In this document: positions 1 through 13,004 of the stretch, in pieces | Numbering within the stretch: the first letter of the stretch is position 1 | Layout: the number at the start of each line of letters is the position of its first letter | Assembly (NCBI GenBank): GCA_009602735.1 | Contig: WELA01002119.1 | Coordinates: forward strand, 266,809 to 330,808 | Reading direction: 5' to 3' | DNA: 64,000 nt | Origin: Mesotaenium endlicherianum | Taxonomy: Eukaryota > Streptophyta > Zygnematophyceae > Zygnematales > Mesotaeniaceae | Translations under genes and position numbers: made by a program | Notes under the pieces: model-generated | Seen by the model: only the letters and a program-made list of their open reading frames with translations | Database searches by the model: none | Told to the model about the DNA's origin: nothing

Positions 1-388
1 CCCCCCCCCCCCCCCCCTCCCCCGGGACGCCTGGCGGCTCTCTGCCTCGTCCGAGTTTCCGATTTACTTGCGTGAAGGAAGGGGGGCCAAGGGGTCTTTG
101 ATTGGGTGAAGCTCCCATTCCTCTTGCGTCGTGCATATGCGATGCTATGTCTGTTTTCCCCTGGAGCTTCTCCATTTGCCCGGACTCTTCTGTGGGCTCC
201 TACCCTAAAGTGCTCAATCTTCTGTTGGTCTGACGCCTCCCTCCTTGCCCGCCCTTGCTGCACCCGCCTCTTCCGGTCCTCGTCAAGGATCTGCCAGTGG
301 GCAGTGGGCAGTGTGCTTGAATTCACACGCAGTGTTCTTGTTTTTGGCAATGTGAACGGGGCCGTGGGGGGCTCTGTCGTGGCGACAG
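1..388. other. Poly-C contig edge and intron of the DDX41 gene
   Basis: The first 17 bases are a run of C, as seen beside the other assembly gaps in this window. The rest has no convincing exon and most likely belongs to the intron before the first visible DDX41 exon, ending in the acceptor at 387-388. The helicase N-terminus and motifs Q to III must lie to the left of the window. Confidence 0.6.
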
Positions 389-2687
389 GTGGAGTACGTG
401 AAGCAGGAGGCCAAGATCGTGTACCTGCTGGAGTGCCTGCAGAAGACGCCCCCCCCCGTGCTTATCTTCTGCGAGAACAAGGCGGACGTGGATGACATCC
501 ACGAGTACCTCCTGCTCAAGGTGACAGCCCCGCCCCGCATGTTGCGCGTGCGCGGGCAGTGCGCGCGTCCTCCTCTGCTTGACAGATTGGCCGGCGCCGC
601 CGTGCTCCGGGGCTCTGCTGGCTGCTGTCTCGCTCGCTCCCTTGCCTTTTCTCGCTTGCTTGCTTACTTGCGGTCAGCTGCAAGCCGTCTGTTTGCTATA
701 AAACCTCTCTCCATACTTGCAAGGAGGTTGCAGAGTGCTGGGGGGAGGGGGGAAGGGCTGTTCTACAGGAAGTGCTCGAGCGGATATGAGCGGAGACATA
801 GGCTAGTGTGCATCACTCTAAGTTCTCCTGCTGATTGGTCCACTCTCATTGGACCCAGTGGAGCATGTGGAGTCCTCAGAGCGGCAGCCAGGCCACCACC
901 TTGCCGCCCGGCTGCCGCCCGGCGCGCATTCGGCCGATCGATCAGCGGCAGTTTGTTCTCTGCTGATGCACACATACACAAAGCACAGAGCGAGAGAGAG
1001 GGTGAGGGAGAGGGGGGGGATTTGTGTGATTTAGACGTCTCCAGGTGTGGGAAGGCAGCTTCTCACGTGAGGAGGTCTTGGAACGTGCCACAGTGAGCGA
1101 GCTCCCCCCTTGGCATTAGCCCGCCAAGCCGAAGTCAGAAGCAGGGCCTGAAAGAGCAGCGCAGTGCAGCCGCTGGGGTATTGGGCAGGACATCACCAGA
1201 TTCTTTGGAGGGGTGGGTGGGGAAGGAGGAACCTCTGTTAGCAGATACATGTGAGATGTGAATGGCTGCATCCGTTGTGCTTTCTGTCCGCTGTGTACTT
1301 GGCCATACCCACCTTCACCTAACACGATTCCATGGTCTGCACCGAGTGTTCTCATGTTGTGTTTTACAGACTTTTCCTGCCCAATCGGCTGAGTGCAGTG
1401 TACTTTCAGGCCCGATTGGTCGAGCTCTGCCCCCTCCCGCTTCTGCTGTGTGTGCGCTCGGAGCTCTCTTTTTAACGATACCCGTCGGCGTATTGTTGCG
1501 TGTGCAGGGCGTGGAGGCGGTGGCGGTGCACGGAGGGAAGGACCAGGAGGAGCGAGAGGCGGCCATCGCTGGCTTCAAGGCGGGCAAGAAGGACGTGCTG
1601 GTGGCGACAGATGTTGCGTCCAAGGGCCTCGACTTCCCCGACATCCAGCACGTCATCAACTACGACATGCCGCCCGAGATCGAGAACTACGTCCACAGGA
1701 TCGGGCGCACGGGGCGCTGCGGGAAAACGGGCATCGCCACCACGTTCATCAACAAGAACCAGGTGCGCTCCCCGCCCGCCCCGCCACTCGCGTCCATAGG
1801 GGGGGCTATACTCACCTTGCTGTGCTTGCTCCTGCTGTACTTGCTGCTGCAGTGCTTGCTGCTTGCTGGCTGCTTGCTGCTTGCTGCTGCCAGGCTGCGG
1901 TTGTTGTTCTCTTGCACGAGCTCCGCTGCCTGGAGGCTGCTGCTGTTCTGAGGAGGTGCCTGCCTCCGCCTCTGCCTAAGCCCCGAGTCTCTCTGCGTGC
2001 GGGCGTTAGCTGACATGCCGTTGCCGGTGGTTGCAAGAAGAGCAGGTTGCCTTTCTGGTGCTTTGCCACCCTTTTTCATTCACCCGGCTTGTGCCTGACT
2101 TTTGTTGCCTGCACCTGTCAGTGTTGTGTTTGCCAGTAGCAAGGGAGACTCACTCGCTGATGTTGAGTGGGTTGCAAATGCATCGCAACTGGCGTCGACT
2201 GCTTGCGCATGCACGGACGCTTAGTCCAGGTTTGAAAGCAAGGAACAAGCGATCTATGCTGCTGTCACTCTGGGCTTTGAGCGTGTCTTCTGGTGATGTC
2301 TATGTCCACTTCCGTGCGGTATGAACACTACTAGTCCTGGACTCAAGCCCTAGACTGAAAATGCGAGACTCGAAAAACCTGTCAAAGTTGGTTTGCCAAT
2401 CCGTGTCTCTCTCGACTGCTGTGCAGAGCGAGACGATCTTGCTCGATCTGAAGCATCTGCTTAAGGAAGCCAAGCAGCGGATTCCGCCTGTGCTTGCCAC
2501 GCTGGACGATCCCATGGAGGAGGCGGAAGAGCTGGCCAAGGCCTCTGGAGTGAAGGGCTGCACGTTCTGTGGCGGTCTTGGGCATCGTATCAGCGAGTGC
2601 CCGAAACTGGAGCAGCAGCAAACCCAGGCCATTGCCGGCGCAAGGAAGGATTATTTCGGATCTGGTGGCTATGGTGGTGAGATGTGA
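389..2687 (+). CDS. DDX41: DEAD-box RNA helicase DDX41/RH35, C-terminal exons (partial)
   Basis: Three exons are seen: 389-520, 1508-1762 and 2427-2687, all phase 0, with AG acceptors and GTGACA/GTGCGC donors. Exon 1 holds helicase motif IV ([20 protein letters not shown]). Exon 2 holds motif V ([12 protein letters not shown]) and motif VI ([10 protein letters not shown]). Exon 3 is the DDX41-specific tail with a CCHC knuckle ([14 protein letters not shown]) and the ending [13 protein letters not shown], then TGA. The knuckle and this ending separate DDX41 (Abstrakt; plant RH35) from other DEAD-box proteins. The family acts in the nucleus in pre-mRNA splicing and nucleic-acid handling. The ATPase half lies outside the window. 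The reading frame is clean. The introns are about 1 kb and 0.66 kb, and the second has a Ser/Gln-codon-rich start. Confidence 0.96.
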
Positions 2688-4326
2688 TTTCATCTACTGG
2701 GCATCTACTGGGCTAGGGGGTTTCGGTTAGGTTATGTTAATACGGGGAGAGCTGCACAGAATTTGCAGCTGTTGTAAAGTAGCTGTAGCTCATGTCATAT
2801 GTATGCGATTGTCTTTAGGTGCTAGTTCTTGGAGTGCGGAATTTGGCGTCACAACTTCATGCCACGCTGCATCTGTCATATGGTGCGGTGCGGACACTCA
2901 CTTTTGAGGTAGGTTATGTTGGAATCATTTCTTTTTAGGACCTTGACCACATGGTGCAGCCAAGGGCTTAGAATGAGGCTAGTGGATAAGTAGGGAGCTT
3001 AGCCACATGGTAGATTGTTCATACCCAAGGTAAAGTTTGTATTTCCACTGATGCTCGTTACTTATTGCATACGTGTGCTCATGATATTGAGGCTTGACCT
3101 CAATATGCTCAAGTATGAGAGTGAGTGCCAAGCATGAAGATATTGGAAATAATGTTGTCCTCATTTGGTCTTGGTCTTGCAATCCAATGATTTAAGTCAC
3201 GCTGGCAGTGAAAGCCAACACTTTGTGATGCCTCACGTTCGTTATCATCCAAGAAAATGCTTTCAACATTTGAACTTCACAAGATGTGTGAGTGAGCTAG
3301 GCACTCTTGGAAACAAGCAAGGCGGTTGGTCAATAGAGTCATTTATTCTGCAATGCTTCATCATCTCATATTACATCTCATAACATGTTTCGCAAATGGG
3401 TGACTGTGGTCTCATTCTGGAAGCTTAAGTAGCCATCTTTGGGCATAAACTTGTTAAGGATAACCATTATCCTCCAAAGAAATTCCTCGGTCTCTATCGA
3501 CTTCACGAAGTGGCTCTGTACGACAGCTTAAGAGCATGGAGTCTAAACATTGAGCGACATCGTTGATACACGACGTTGACAACATTGACGGCGGAGTCAC
3601 GACGCGACCGCATTGCATAGCGACTCAAGCAGACTTGAGCGCGTTTGTAGGTAAGCTGCTGCATGCGTTTTAAGCGAGGCTGTGACTTGTCGGGCCAGTA
3701 TTGTAGGTGTATATATTCTTTATATCCGAGGTCGTATTGTATTGTTCGGCATGTGCGGGCATGAGAAGCAGCGCGATGCTCCATGCATAGTATTGCGGTC
3801 ATGCTGTACCATGTGCAGGCTCACGTTGCTAAATTCTTAAGCTTGTCATCCCGGAAGTATCCAGCCTGGAAAGGGACGGCTTACACCATCTTGTGCCGTC
3901 GATAGATAGATAAGAACTTATTGCTCGCTTGTGTCCACGCGATGAACGAGTTGAATGTGGGGAACAGTGGGGAATGTAGGGAGTCTCTTTCACAGTCGGA
4001 GAAAGTCTACAAAACATCGCAACTTTGTCGACGGTCATTTCAAAAGTACCGGAACTGCCCACAAAAAGGGGGCCGAAAGTATGTGAAGTTTGTTCCGCTT
4101 CTCGTCCGGCACGACCAGCCACGACACCCTTACGCGATCCTTCCGTGCGAGGTGAGCTACATCTTGTAACTCACGTCTTTCTCCTCATACGGGAAACTCC
4201 ATAGCCAAGTAGAAGGGGAAGGACAAGGCCCGTCTTCCTTGAGGTTTTGACGGACTATTAGTTCTTGCCAAGTAGATACGCGATAGCGGTAAGAATTTGG
4301 TTGAAGGATTCTTCCCTCTTGTTCCA
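2688..4326. other. Intergenic: DDX41 3' flank and ATG8 promoter side
   Basis: This 1.6-kb stretch has only short, codon-random ORFs. The left part should contain the 3' UTR of the helicase gene and the right part the promoter and 5' UTR of ATG8. I see no RNA gene or repeat here. Confidence 0.5.
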
Positions 4327-5853
<1,527 letters not shown>

Positions 5854-7690
5854 AGATACGCAGTGACTTCGACACCAGGATTCTACCTTTGTTTGGAGTC
5901 TTTGCTCAAAGCATAGGTTCATAAACGTAGGGCTAGTATTGCTCCTGCGGCACTGCTTGCAAGTGCCTGTGTAGTATAGTATTCCTTGTATAGGAGGCAC
6001 GTTACCAAACTATTCAGGAGACTATTTGGACTGGCAAAAAGGTTCTGGTCAGTTTTTAGATTAGGTTGGCTGTTCAGGTTTGTACATATTTGTTGGTAGA
6101 ATACATGTGGACAATGTAAGGTTTGGGGGGCTTGACAGGATAAGTAATCTTCTGTACATTGAATTTAGACACACGAATCATCCTCAGCTTTTTGTCCAGC
6201 TCCAAAAGATTCATATTCCTAAAAAGTGGTTCAGTTCACTACTTTAATTGGGAGCTGCTGATAAGGCTGTGAAGGACATTCTACTCTACTGCTCCAGTTG
6301 ATAAGATTGTTGCAAGCTACTTCCAAATTCAAGATGAGTGAAGCTGGTACGTGCATGCTGTGTGATTGGGTGGCCCAAAACAAAGTGTTGAATATCCAAT
6401 TTTTGCACTCTGTATGAACATGATGTAAATACTCTCTGTGCATTGTTGAAGGAGATTGCATGTTTGGGATTCAGTGCAACGAAGTCAGTGAAAATCGAAG
6501 TTTCTTGTTATCTTTCCAGTCTGAGAAGGTGTGAGCGGTTTGCATTTGCAAAAAAGAGGCCGGCTAATTATAGGACAAGGGACAACTGTTGATTGAAGCT
6601 TGTTTTGTTAGTTCTTGGGATCTGGATTTTGTCCAAGTGAAGTTCTTTTTTTACGAGTGCGTCTCTGCCATTCTCATGTGTCTCTGTTGGTCTCTGAGAT
6701 AGTCCACTTGGGGTCACTTTACAGTGGCCAAAGCAACAGAACTATTAACCTCCAATGCCAGATCAAATAAGTAGATTGTTCCAGGCTGATATACAAAAGC
6801 TAATTGCAAACAACAAAGGGAATGATGGATTTCAGTTTTCATTAAATAACAAACAATATATGCCATATACATACTGACAACAAGTAATGTAATCATGTGA
6901 TGCAAGGACTCATAAGGACTACATTTGGGGTCCAAAACGCCATTGCAAGACTATAAGTCTGCTGCAATTTGTTGCGCATTTCTCTTTGAAATGACGTGCC
7001 ACTGTGATGTGTGGGCCCAAGGATACAATTTATAAGCAAAAACTTTGGTTTGGTTTTGCAAGATGTATATGTGCTTTCTTTCAAGCGCACAAAGCTGGTT
7101 GTGTTCTTTGCAAAACAAAACAAAACAATGAATTTTGAATTGCAGAGTGTCGAAAATAAATTTTGCCTGTAGTACTACTCTGACCAAATTAGTTCAGATT
7201 TCAAACGAGTATTCTGTGATGGAAGCCACCTGGTATTGATCCAGACATGACGATGCAATAACATATTCATCATCACCAAGATAATTGCCTGCATGCCCTC
7301 AACAAGTTTGATTGAGATATAATCAAGTAGGCCTCGAATTCTCATTGATCTTCCCAGAGTGAACAATGCCTTATGTGTTGGAGCCTTTTTGTCACATTGC
7401 CTTGTGGCCCAATTGTATTCAGGGTTTAACCCAAATACTGGCCCTTATACTTGAGGACCATACACATTCCATTAGTTGCACCAAAATAACCCCTTCTTAG
7501 CCTACTGGAAGGTACTCCAGAAAGTTTCGCTAGCTGCAGGCTGACAAGTCGCAACTGGAGTGCCATCATTAGTGCTCAATAGCAAGTGTGGGTCCGGGCA
7601 AACAAGACCAGGGGCTGAACAACCAAATGCCTGGAAGAGAGCGAGGTAGGAATGTCTCGGCCAGAGGAGAAGCAGATAAAGTGCAAAATT
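5854..7690. other. Intergenic between the ATG8 and SP-RING genes
   Basis: AT-richer DNA with short ORFs only. The first few hundred bases are likely ATG8 3' UTR. The right end, around 7.5-7.7 kb, probably holds the 3' end of the minus-strand SP-RING gene. I recognise no gene, RNA or mobile element. Confidence 0.5.
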
Positions 7691-7699
7691 AGGACACTT

Positions 7700-10600
7700 A
7701 TTTAGTAAATTTAGCACTCTGCAGCAGCGTGGGGCTGAGCTCCGAAGACCCACGCGATTTATTAGGTGGGCAACAAGGGTAGAGCAGCCGCTCTGTGCTC
7801 CATAAGTGACTGGAGGATGATCGGGACATTAAAGCTGCGGGCGGCATAAGAGGTGGCATGGCAAGGAAGTGACACCTGCAGCATTCGGGACAAATGCTGG
7901 AATGCTCCCGCAGGAGCAATAGGTGGCACCCCTCCTGCCTGGGTGTTGCGCTGCAGCTGCAAGTCGGAGCTGTGCACCTGCCGCAGGAGCAGCACCAGCT
8001 GCAGTTGCAACTGCCCAATCTGCTGCTGCTGCTGCCAGGGGTAATGGCTGCCGCATCAGCTGCTGGACTTGCTTGGGCTGCCTTAACTGCTGCTAGAATT
8101 GCTGTTGCATCTGCTTCTAAGGCAAGTCCATATATTCACCAAGAGGAGTGGTGCCACTGTTCCCCTGGGTGCTTACCTGACCTGCTGCTGTGTGCAGGTG
8201 GCGCACAACTGGTGACAACTGCTGCTGCTGCTGCTGCGCACTCTGCATCCCCCACGACGGCGATGCCCCCTCGTTGAGTCCTTCCACCAGTGCTGCTTTG
8301 CCTGCCGCTGCCGGCTGGTGGCAGCGGACGTAATCGAAGCCCCCGGTGGTGTGCTGCTGGGGGCTGCCACTACTGGATGTTCTGTCCCTAGAGCCACCAG
8401 CTGTGTGCAATGCCTGGTGCTGCCACCAAAATCTGCAGCAGCCCCAGAAGTGTAGGAGCAGCACCAGGCCTGGGGGAGCATGGTGGCGGGGAGGGTACGT
8501 AGAGCAGGACATGCTGCTGGTGCTCCCGGCTGCACGGACGTGACTGCAACTTCAACCATAGCCGCAGCAAGGAAAGGTGGAGGGGCAGCCGTTGCCACGA
8601 GATTAGCTGGGGACCCTGCCTCCTTCACTGCCAACTTCTCCCCTAAACAGCTACCAGGCTGACGGTGCCATGTCCCGCAGGACCCCGGCACGCGCTGGAG
8701 CCACAGATGCCGGCCAGCCTGCCCGCCAGCAGCATAGCTACGCCCTGTGCCACACACACGCGCACGAGGAAGGTGGACATGAGTTCAGGCAAGCGCGAGT
8801 GTCAAAATAGCACCAGACAGGCACTCTCGCACGTATACAAGCATCGCTCGGGAGCATCGGTGTGGGACAGGGAGGGGGGGGGAGGGAGGAAGGAACGGAA
8901 GGAGGTAGCCGCACTGCCACCCCCTAGCCAAGTGGCAGACAAGGCCCACTCCACGTCACTAAGCAGGCCCTGCTACAACCGCTGCTGCTGCTCCTGACAA
9001 GTCACAACAGGACCCACGAAGAAGTCACGTACCTCTCCGTCCATGCAGACGCGGGGGATACAAGGAAACACGGGCAGGGCTAGCGAAGGAGAAGGGACCC
9101 CCGCGGGGGAAAAGGGGGGCGACGGCAGGCGTACCCTCAAGCTCCATCGGCTGCAGAGCCGGCAAGACACGACAGCAGCGACACCAGCACCGCAAGAGAG
9201 CTGGAAGCTGCAGGGCCAGAGACCACTCTCTGCTGAATCCCCGCTGAGGATGTGACCTGCCCTCCTGCCCACGGCCCAGACGGCGCTCCTGCAGTTTGGC
9301 TGCGCTGCTGCAGCTGCTGGTGGTGCTGCTGGTACTCCTGCTCCACGCCTGGGAAGAAGTACAGAGGTGGCGCCCCGCTGACAGGTGTCACCATGCAGGC
9401 GTGCTGCTGCTGCTGCAACCCCTGAAAGTGCACCTGTTGCAGCAGTCATTGCTGCTGCAGCGGCACTAGCTGCTGCTGCGCCTGCTGCAGTGGCCGCTTT
9501 CGTTTCAGGGAGCTGCCTCCGCTCGCCCCATCCCTCGAGAGGGAGGGGCCCATGGGAGTGCTCTCCTGACCTGCTGCAGCAGCGCCCACATGCGCGCCGG
9601 GCGGCATACGAGCAGGCTGCACGACCGGCGGCACATACGTGCTCTGCTGCTGCTGTGCAAGGGGGGGGCGCATCCCCCCGAAAACTGACGCCGCCGCCTG
9701 GCCCTTGCTTGCTGCCACTACCAACTTATTCAGGAACGCCTGCCACCGCTGGCTGGCGGCATATGCAGCGGAAGGGACACCGCTAGGATCGACCTCCGCC
9801 GCCGCCCTTACTGAGGTTACGTGCTGCATCGTGCTTGCTGCAGCAGCAGGAGCGGAAGCAGGAGCAGCAGCAGCGGGAGCCCCCTGGGCAATGCGGAACG
9901 ACGCTGCCGCCGCTACCTCTGCCCCTAAGACTGCCTGCTGCGTCGTGCTTGCAGCCGCAGCAGCAGCAGCAGCAGGCCAGGGATGAGCACGCTAGAGGGC
10001 GAGGGCCCGCGGGCGTGGGGGGTCCCTCCCGCTCGGAGAGGAGGAGGAGGCGGAGAGCCATCCCGGCTGCTCGCTCGGCCGCCGCGCAATACCTGCCCCA
10101 GCAGCGGCAGTAGGGGCGGTGAGGGGGAGTCTGAGGAGCGGCCCATGCGGGGCTTCGGAACGACCGCCAGCCCCTGCTGCCGGGGCACTTGGATAAAAAG
10201 GGGGGAAAGCGCGATCGGCCATGCTGGCCTCGAGCTCCAGTCTGCTCAGCTCCACATCTGACACTGCTGGACTATCCTGCTGCATGCCACCTGTCAGCTC
10301 GCCAGGGAGGCTCTGCTGCCCTGCCTGTCCTGCCCCTCCTCTTCCTCCGTCCTGCCCACCCCCAACCTGCTCCTCTTTCCCGTCCTCGCCGCTTTCCAGC
10401 TCGATGACAGCTGGCAATTCCCAAGCCGCGCGCACTGGCATTGCTGCCCCCGCAGAAGGCCCTGCCGGCACCCCCCCCGCCACCTCCTCCACCACCGGCT
10501 CCCACTCCCCGCTGGGCTTCATCCGCACCTTCGTCACCCCCGGGTCGCCCCTGGCTTGCTCCAGCACCTGCCCACCAGAGGAGGAGGCTGCAGCTGCCTC

Positions 10601-11371
10601 AGCTCCCACACAAGCAACGGCCCCACATGCTGCGCCTGCCAGTGCCTGTCATCTGCAGCAGAGACACTGCACGTGTGTGGAGGAAGAGACGAGCATCCCC
10701 CCCTCCCTACGTCGCCCGGGAGCAGTCCTCACAGCTGGAAGAGGAACGAGTCCGCTCCGGACGCAGCAGCGGGCAACCAGGGCGGCGGGATAGCAAGTTG
10801 ACCGACGACGGCATGGGCGCACGACAGGCGCTCGTGGGAGGAGGAGGGGTGAGATTGACGCACCGCGAGAAAGCTGTTGTCGAGGCGGAGGTCTCCCGGC
10901 GACAGGAGATCACCGCAACAGGGGCAGCGCCACAGGGGCACCATCTGGTTGATGTCCACAAAGCTGTCGAAGTCGAAGCACTGCGTGCGCCGACCCCCCC
11001 CCCAAGGCCAAACACGCACATCACAGGCAGAGTTTGTGCAGCTGCGTCATGATTGCGACCACGAGAACGAGGAGACACAGACTGGCAGAGGGGACCACAT
11101 GCGCAGGCTGCTGCTGCTGCGTAGTAGTAGGCCGGTGACGAGCAGAGGCATCGTGAGACAGGTGGCCGAACGCGCCTGGTGGCAGTCGAACCAAGGGCTG
11201 CTGCTCATAAGAGGGGGGGGGGAGCAAGTGCACCTGGTGATGGCGGCAGCTCTCCCCCTTGACAGGCGTCTGGATCCGCACATTGCTGCCGTGCACACGA
11301 GCATTCCACCAAGCGGACTGTTGTGAGATGAGAGCTAGCTGGCTCCCACTCAAGACTATCCTCGCGTACAT
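7700..11371 (-). CDS. SP-RING (MIZ-type) SUMO E3 ligase-like gene, C-terminal part with Gln/Ala-rich tail
   Basis: Minus-strand exons with good borders: one ending at 11234, then 10980-10862, 10567-10093, and about 9830-9257. Further tail exons lie between about 8750 and 7700, with uncertain borders. The first two exons make an SP-RING: TPVKGESCRHHQ, then CFDFDSFVDINQ, then WRCPCCGD, with the Cys-His and Cys-x2-Cys zinc ligands in place. The third has KVRMKPSGEWEPV followed by an acidic VIELESGED, as in plant SIZ/PIAL-type proteins. This fold docks E2 for SUMO transfer, usually in the nucleus. The tail is Gln/Ala-rich (CAG runs) with a basic KRKR. No SAP, PHD or PINIT exons are seen upstream, where an F-box gene lies instead. 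A TGA interrupts an otherwise continuous frame at 9446-9448. The start and 3' end are not settled. Confidence 0.7.
9446..9448 (-). other. In-frame TGA in the Gln-rich tail of the SP-RING gene
   Basis: On the minus strand the codons before this TGA read a Gln-rich run (LVPLQQQ) and the codons after it continue in the same frame (LLQQVHFQGLQQQQ, then a well-formed VEQEYQQHHQQLQQ). TGA is a normal stop elsewhere in the window (DDX41, ATG8). This is therefore a true alternative end, an inactivating change, or a base-call error in a CAG-rich tract. Confidence 0.7.
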
Positions 11372-11689
11372 GGCAATCCCAAGGAGGAGCAGGTGGCGGG
11401 TCTCTCCTTCCCTCCCTCCCTCCCTCCTTCAATTCCTCTCCCAATCTCTGCCCAGGCCCAGCACACATCACGCAGACAGCGCAGTCTCACGGGGGAAGCG
11501 TGTGACCGTGTGCACCTGAGAGGGCAGGCGAGCGAGAGGACGCCCGACCACGCACCGGGAGCGGCTGCAGACGAGGCCGGGGGGAGATTGACGGCAAGCC
11601 CGCGCGGGGCATGAGAGCGGCCGCCAGCTGCTGTGGCTGGGGCTGCCCCTCCCGCTTTCCCTCCGACGCCCTCCACCGCCACCCCTCCG

Positions 11690-13004
11690 CAGCTCGGCTG
11701 CGGCGCGCGCCTGTCGCGGAACAGCTGCCTGGCCATGGCACTCGGGATGTGCGGGCAGGGCGGGAAACGGCCGGCGTAGTCTGCAAAGGTCTCCAAGCGC
11801 GAGTACGCGCATTCGCACTGGACCGAGACGGCTGTCGCGGGGCCCAGGGCGTACATCCCCTCCATGGCGTCCAGCTGGCGGCAGCAGTCGATCCTGAGTA
11901 CCCGCAGAGCGGGCAGGCGGCTGACATCGCACACGTTGCCGCCCTCTTGCCCGTCGAAGTACAGGCCGAGGGACGTGAGCGCCGTCAGGTGGCTGCCCAG
12001 CTCCGGCCACAGGGGCGTGTTCTCGAGCAGCAGCTCCAGGGAGCGCAGGGCGGGGGTGAACGCAAACAGGTCACGCTGGCGGTGACAAGCTCCGCATCGG
12101 CTGGGGTCGTTCCAGTCCGATCTGTCTGCCACGAGGAGCCACAGGTCCTCCAGGAGGGGCATGGGGCGCGCAGCTGCGGCAGCCGGTCGCAGCGCAGGTG
12201 CAGCTTCTTCAGGCGCGGGTTAAAGACGGCCCTTGCCAAGCTGTCCCGGGCTGCCTCCGGCCCCGAGAAGCGGCAGAATTTCAGCGTGAGGGAGGTCAGC
12301 GACTGCAAGCCGGCGAGAGATTCGACCTCGGAGGCGCCGATTCAAGAGCAGTATTGAAACTCGAGCTGCAGCTCCTGCAGGGCGTGCATGGCCGCCAGAG
12401 AGGGCAGCATCTGGCGAGGGTGGTCCCACTCGACAAAGCTGAGCCGCAGTGCCCTCAGGGTGGTCCTATGAGAGAGGAAGTGCGCAAGGTCTGGCAGCCC
12501 CTCCCATCTCCAGTCGAGCTCAAAGTCACACGAGGTGAGCAGGGGGAACTCGGCAGCCAGCCCCCTCAGGAGCCCGCTGTCAAAGTTGGAGTCTTGAAGA
12601 CAGTGCCCCAGGCTCACATGCCTCACGCTCCTGAACGCGCGGAGCGCGGCGAGGGCCGAGCCTGCGTCGGCGTCGCTGGCAGCGAGGCACGCGCGCTCCA
12701 GGGAGCCACGGAGGACCCGATCCCACGTCCGACTCACGCAGTGGCACGCGGTGACCTGCGGCATGCTGACAGCCCCACCCTGCGGGCTGCACACGGCCGC
12801 CCACAGGATGGGCTCCAGGATCTCATCGGGGAGGTCCGCCATTCCCGTGCCCAGACGAGCGCTGCCGCCCTCTGCACCCCCCTGCTGTACGCTGTCATGG
12901 TCTTCTGTGCCTCTCCCAGATCTCCTTTGCCGCTTGGACTGCTCATGCGACCTCTGAGGCATCACAGTCTCACAGAAATGGGCAAGCACCTGGGTGAGCC
13001 ACAT
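11690..13004 (-). pseudogene. F-box/leucine-rich-repeat protein gene, damaged
   Basis: On the minus strand the frame from 13004 gives a Ser/Arg/Gln-rich leader of 54 residues, then MADLPDEILEPILWAAV...ACHCVSRTWDRVL, a clear F-box that would bind SKP1 in an SCF ubiquitin ligase. An ATG at 12842 directly before the F-box may be the real start. LRR-type segments follow (LTSLTLKFCRFSG; LKKLHLRCDRLPQL; LRSLELLLENTPLW; LTALTSLGLYFDG; LRVLRIDCCRQLD). A TGA at 12342-12344 breaks the frame inside the LRRs, and a one-base frame change near 12165 precedes MPLLEDLWLLV. The LRR signal fades near 11.7 kb. Two breaks suggest a pseudogene, but sequencing error is possible because the rest is well kept. It lies head-to-tail with the SP-RING gene. 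Confidence 0.65.

Noticed and set aside
7894-10261. Plus-strand Gln/Ala/Ser-rich frames over 7.9-10.3 kb
   Set aside because: CAG/CTG-rich DNA stays open in several frames; the SP-RING gene on the minus strand with consistent introns explains the region.
9446-12344. Reassignment of TGA to a sense codon, suggested by in-frame TGAs in two neighbouring genes
   Set aside because: DDX41 and ATG8 both end with TGA exactly at their expected C-termini, so TGA is a normal stop here.
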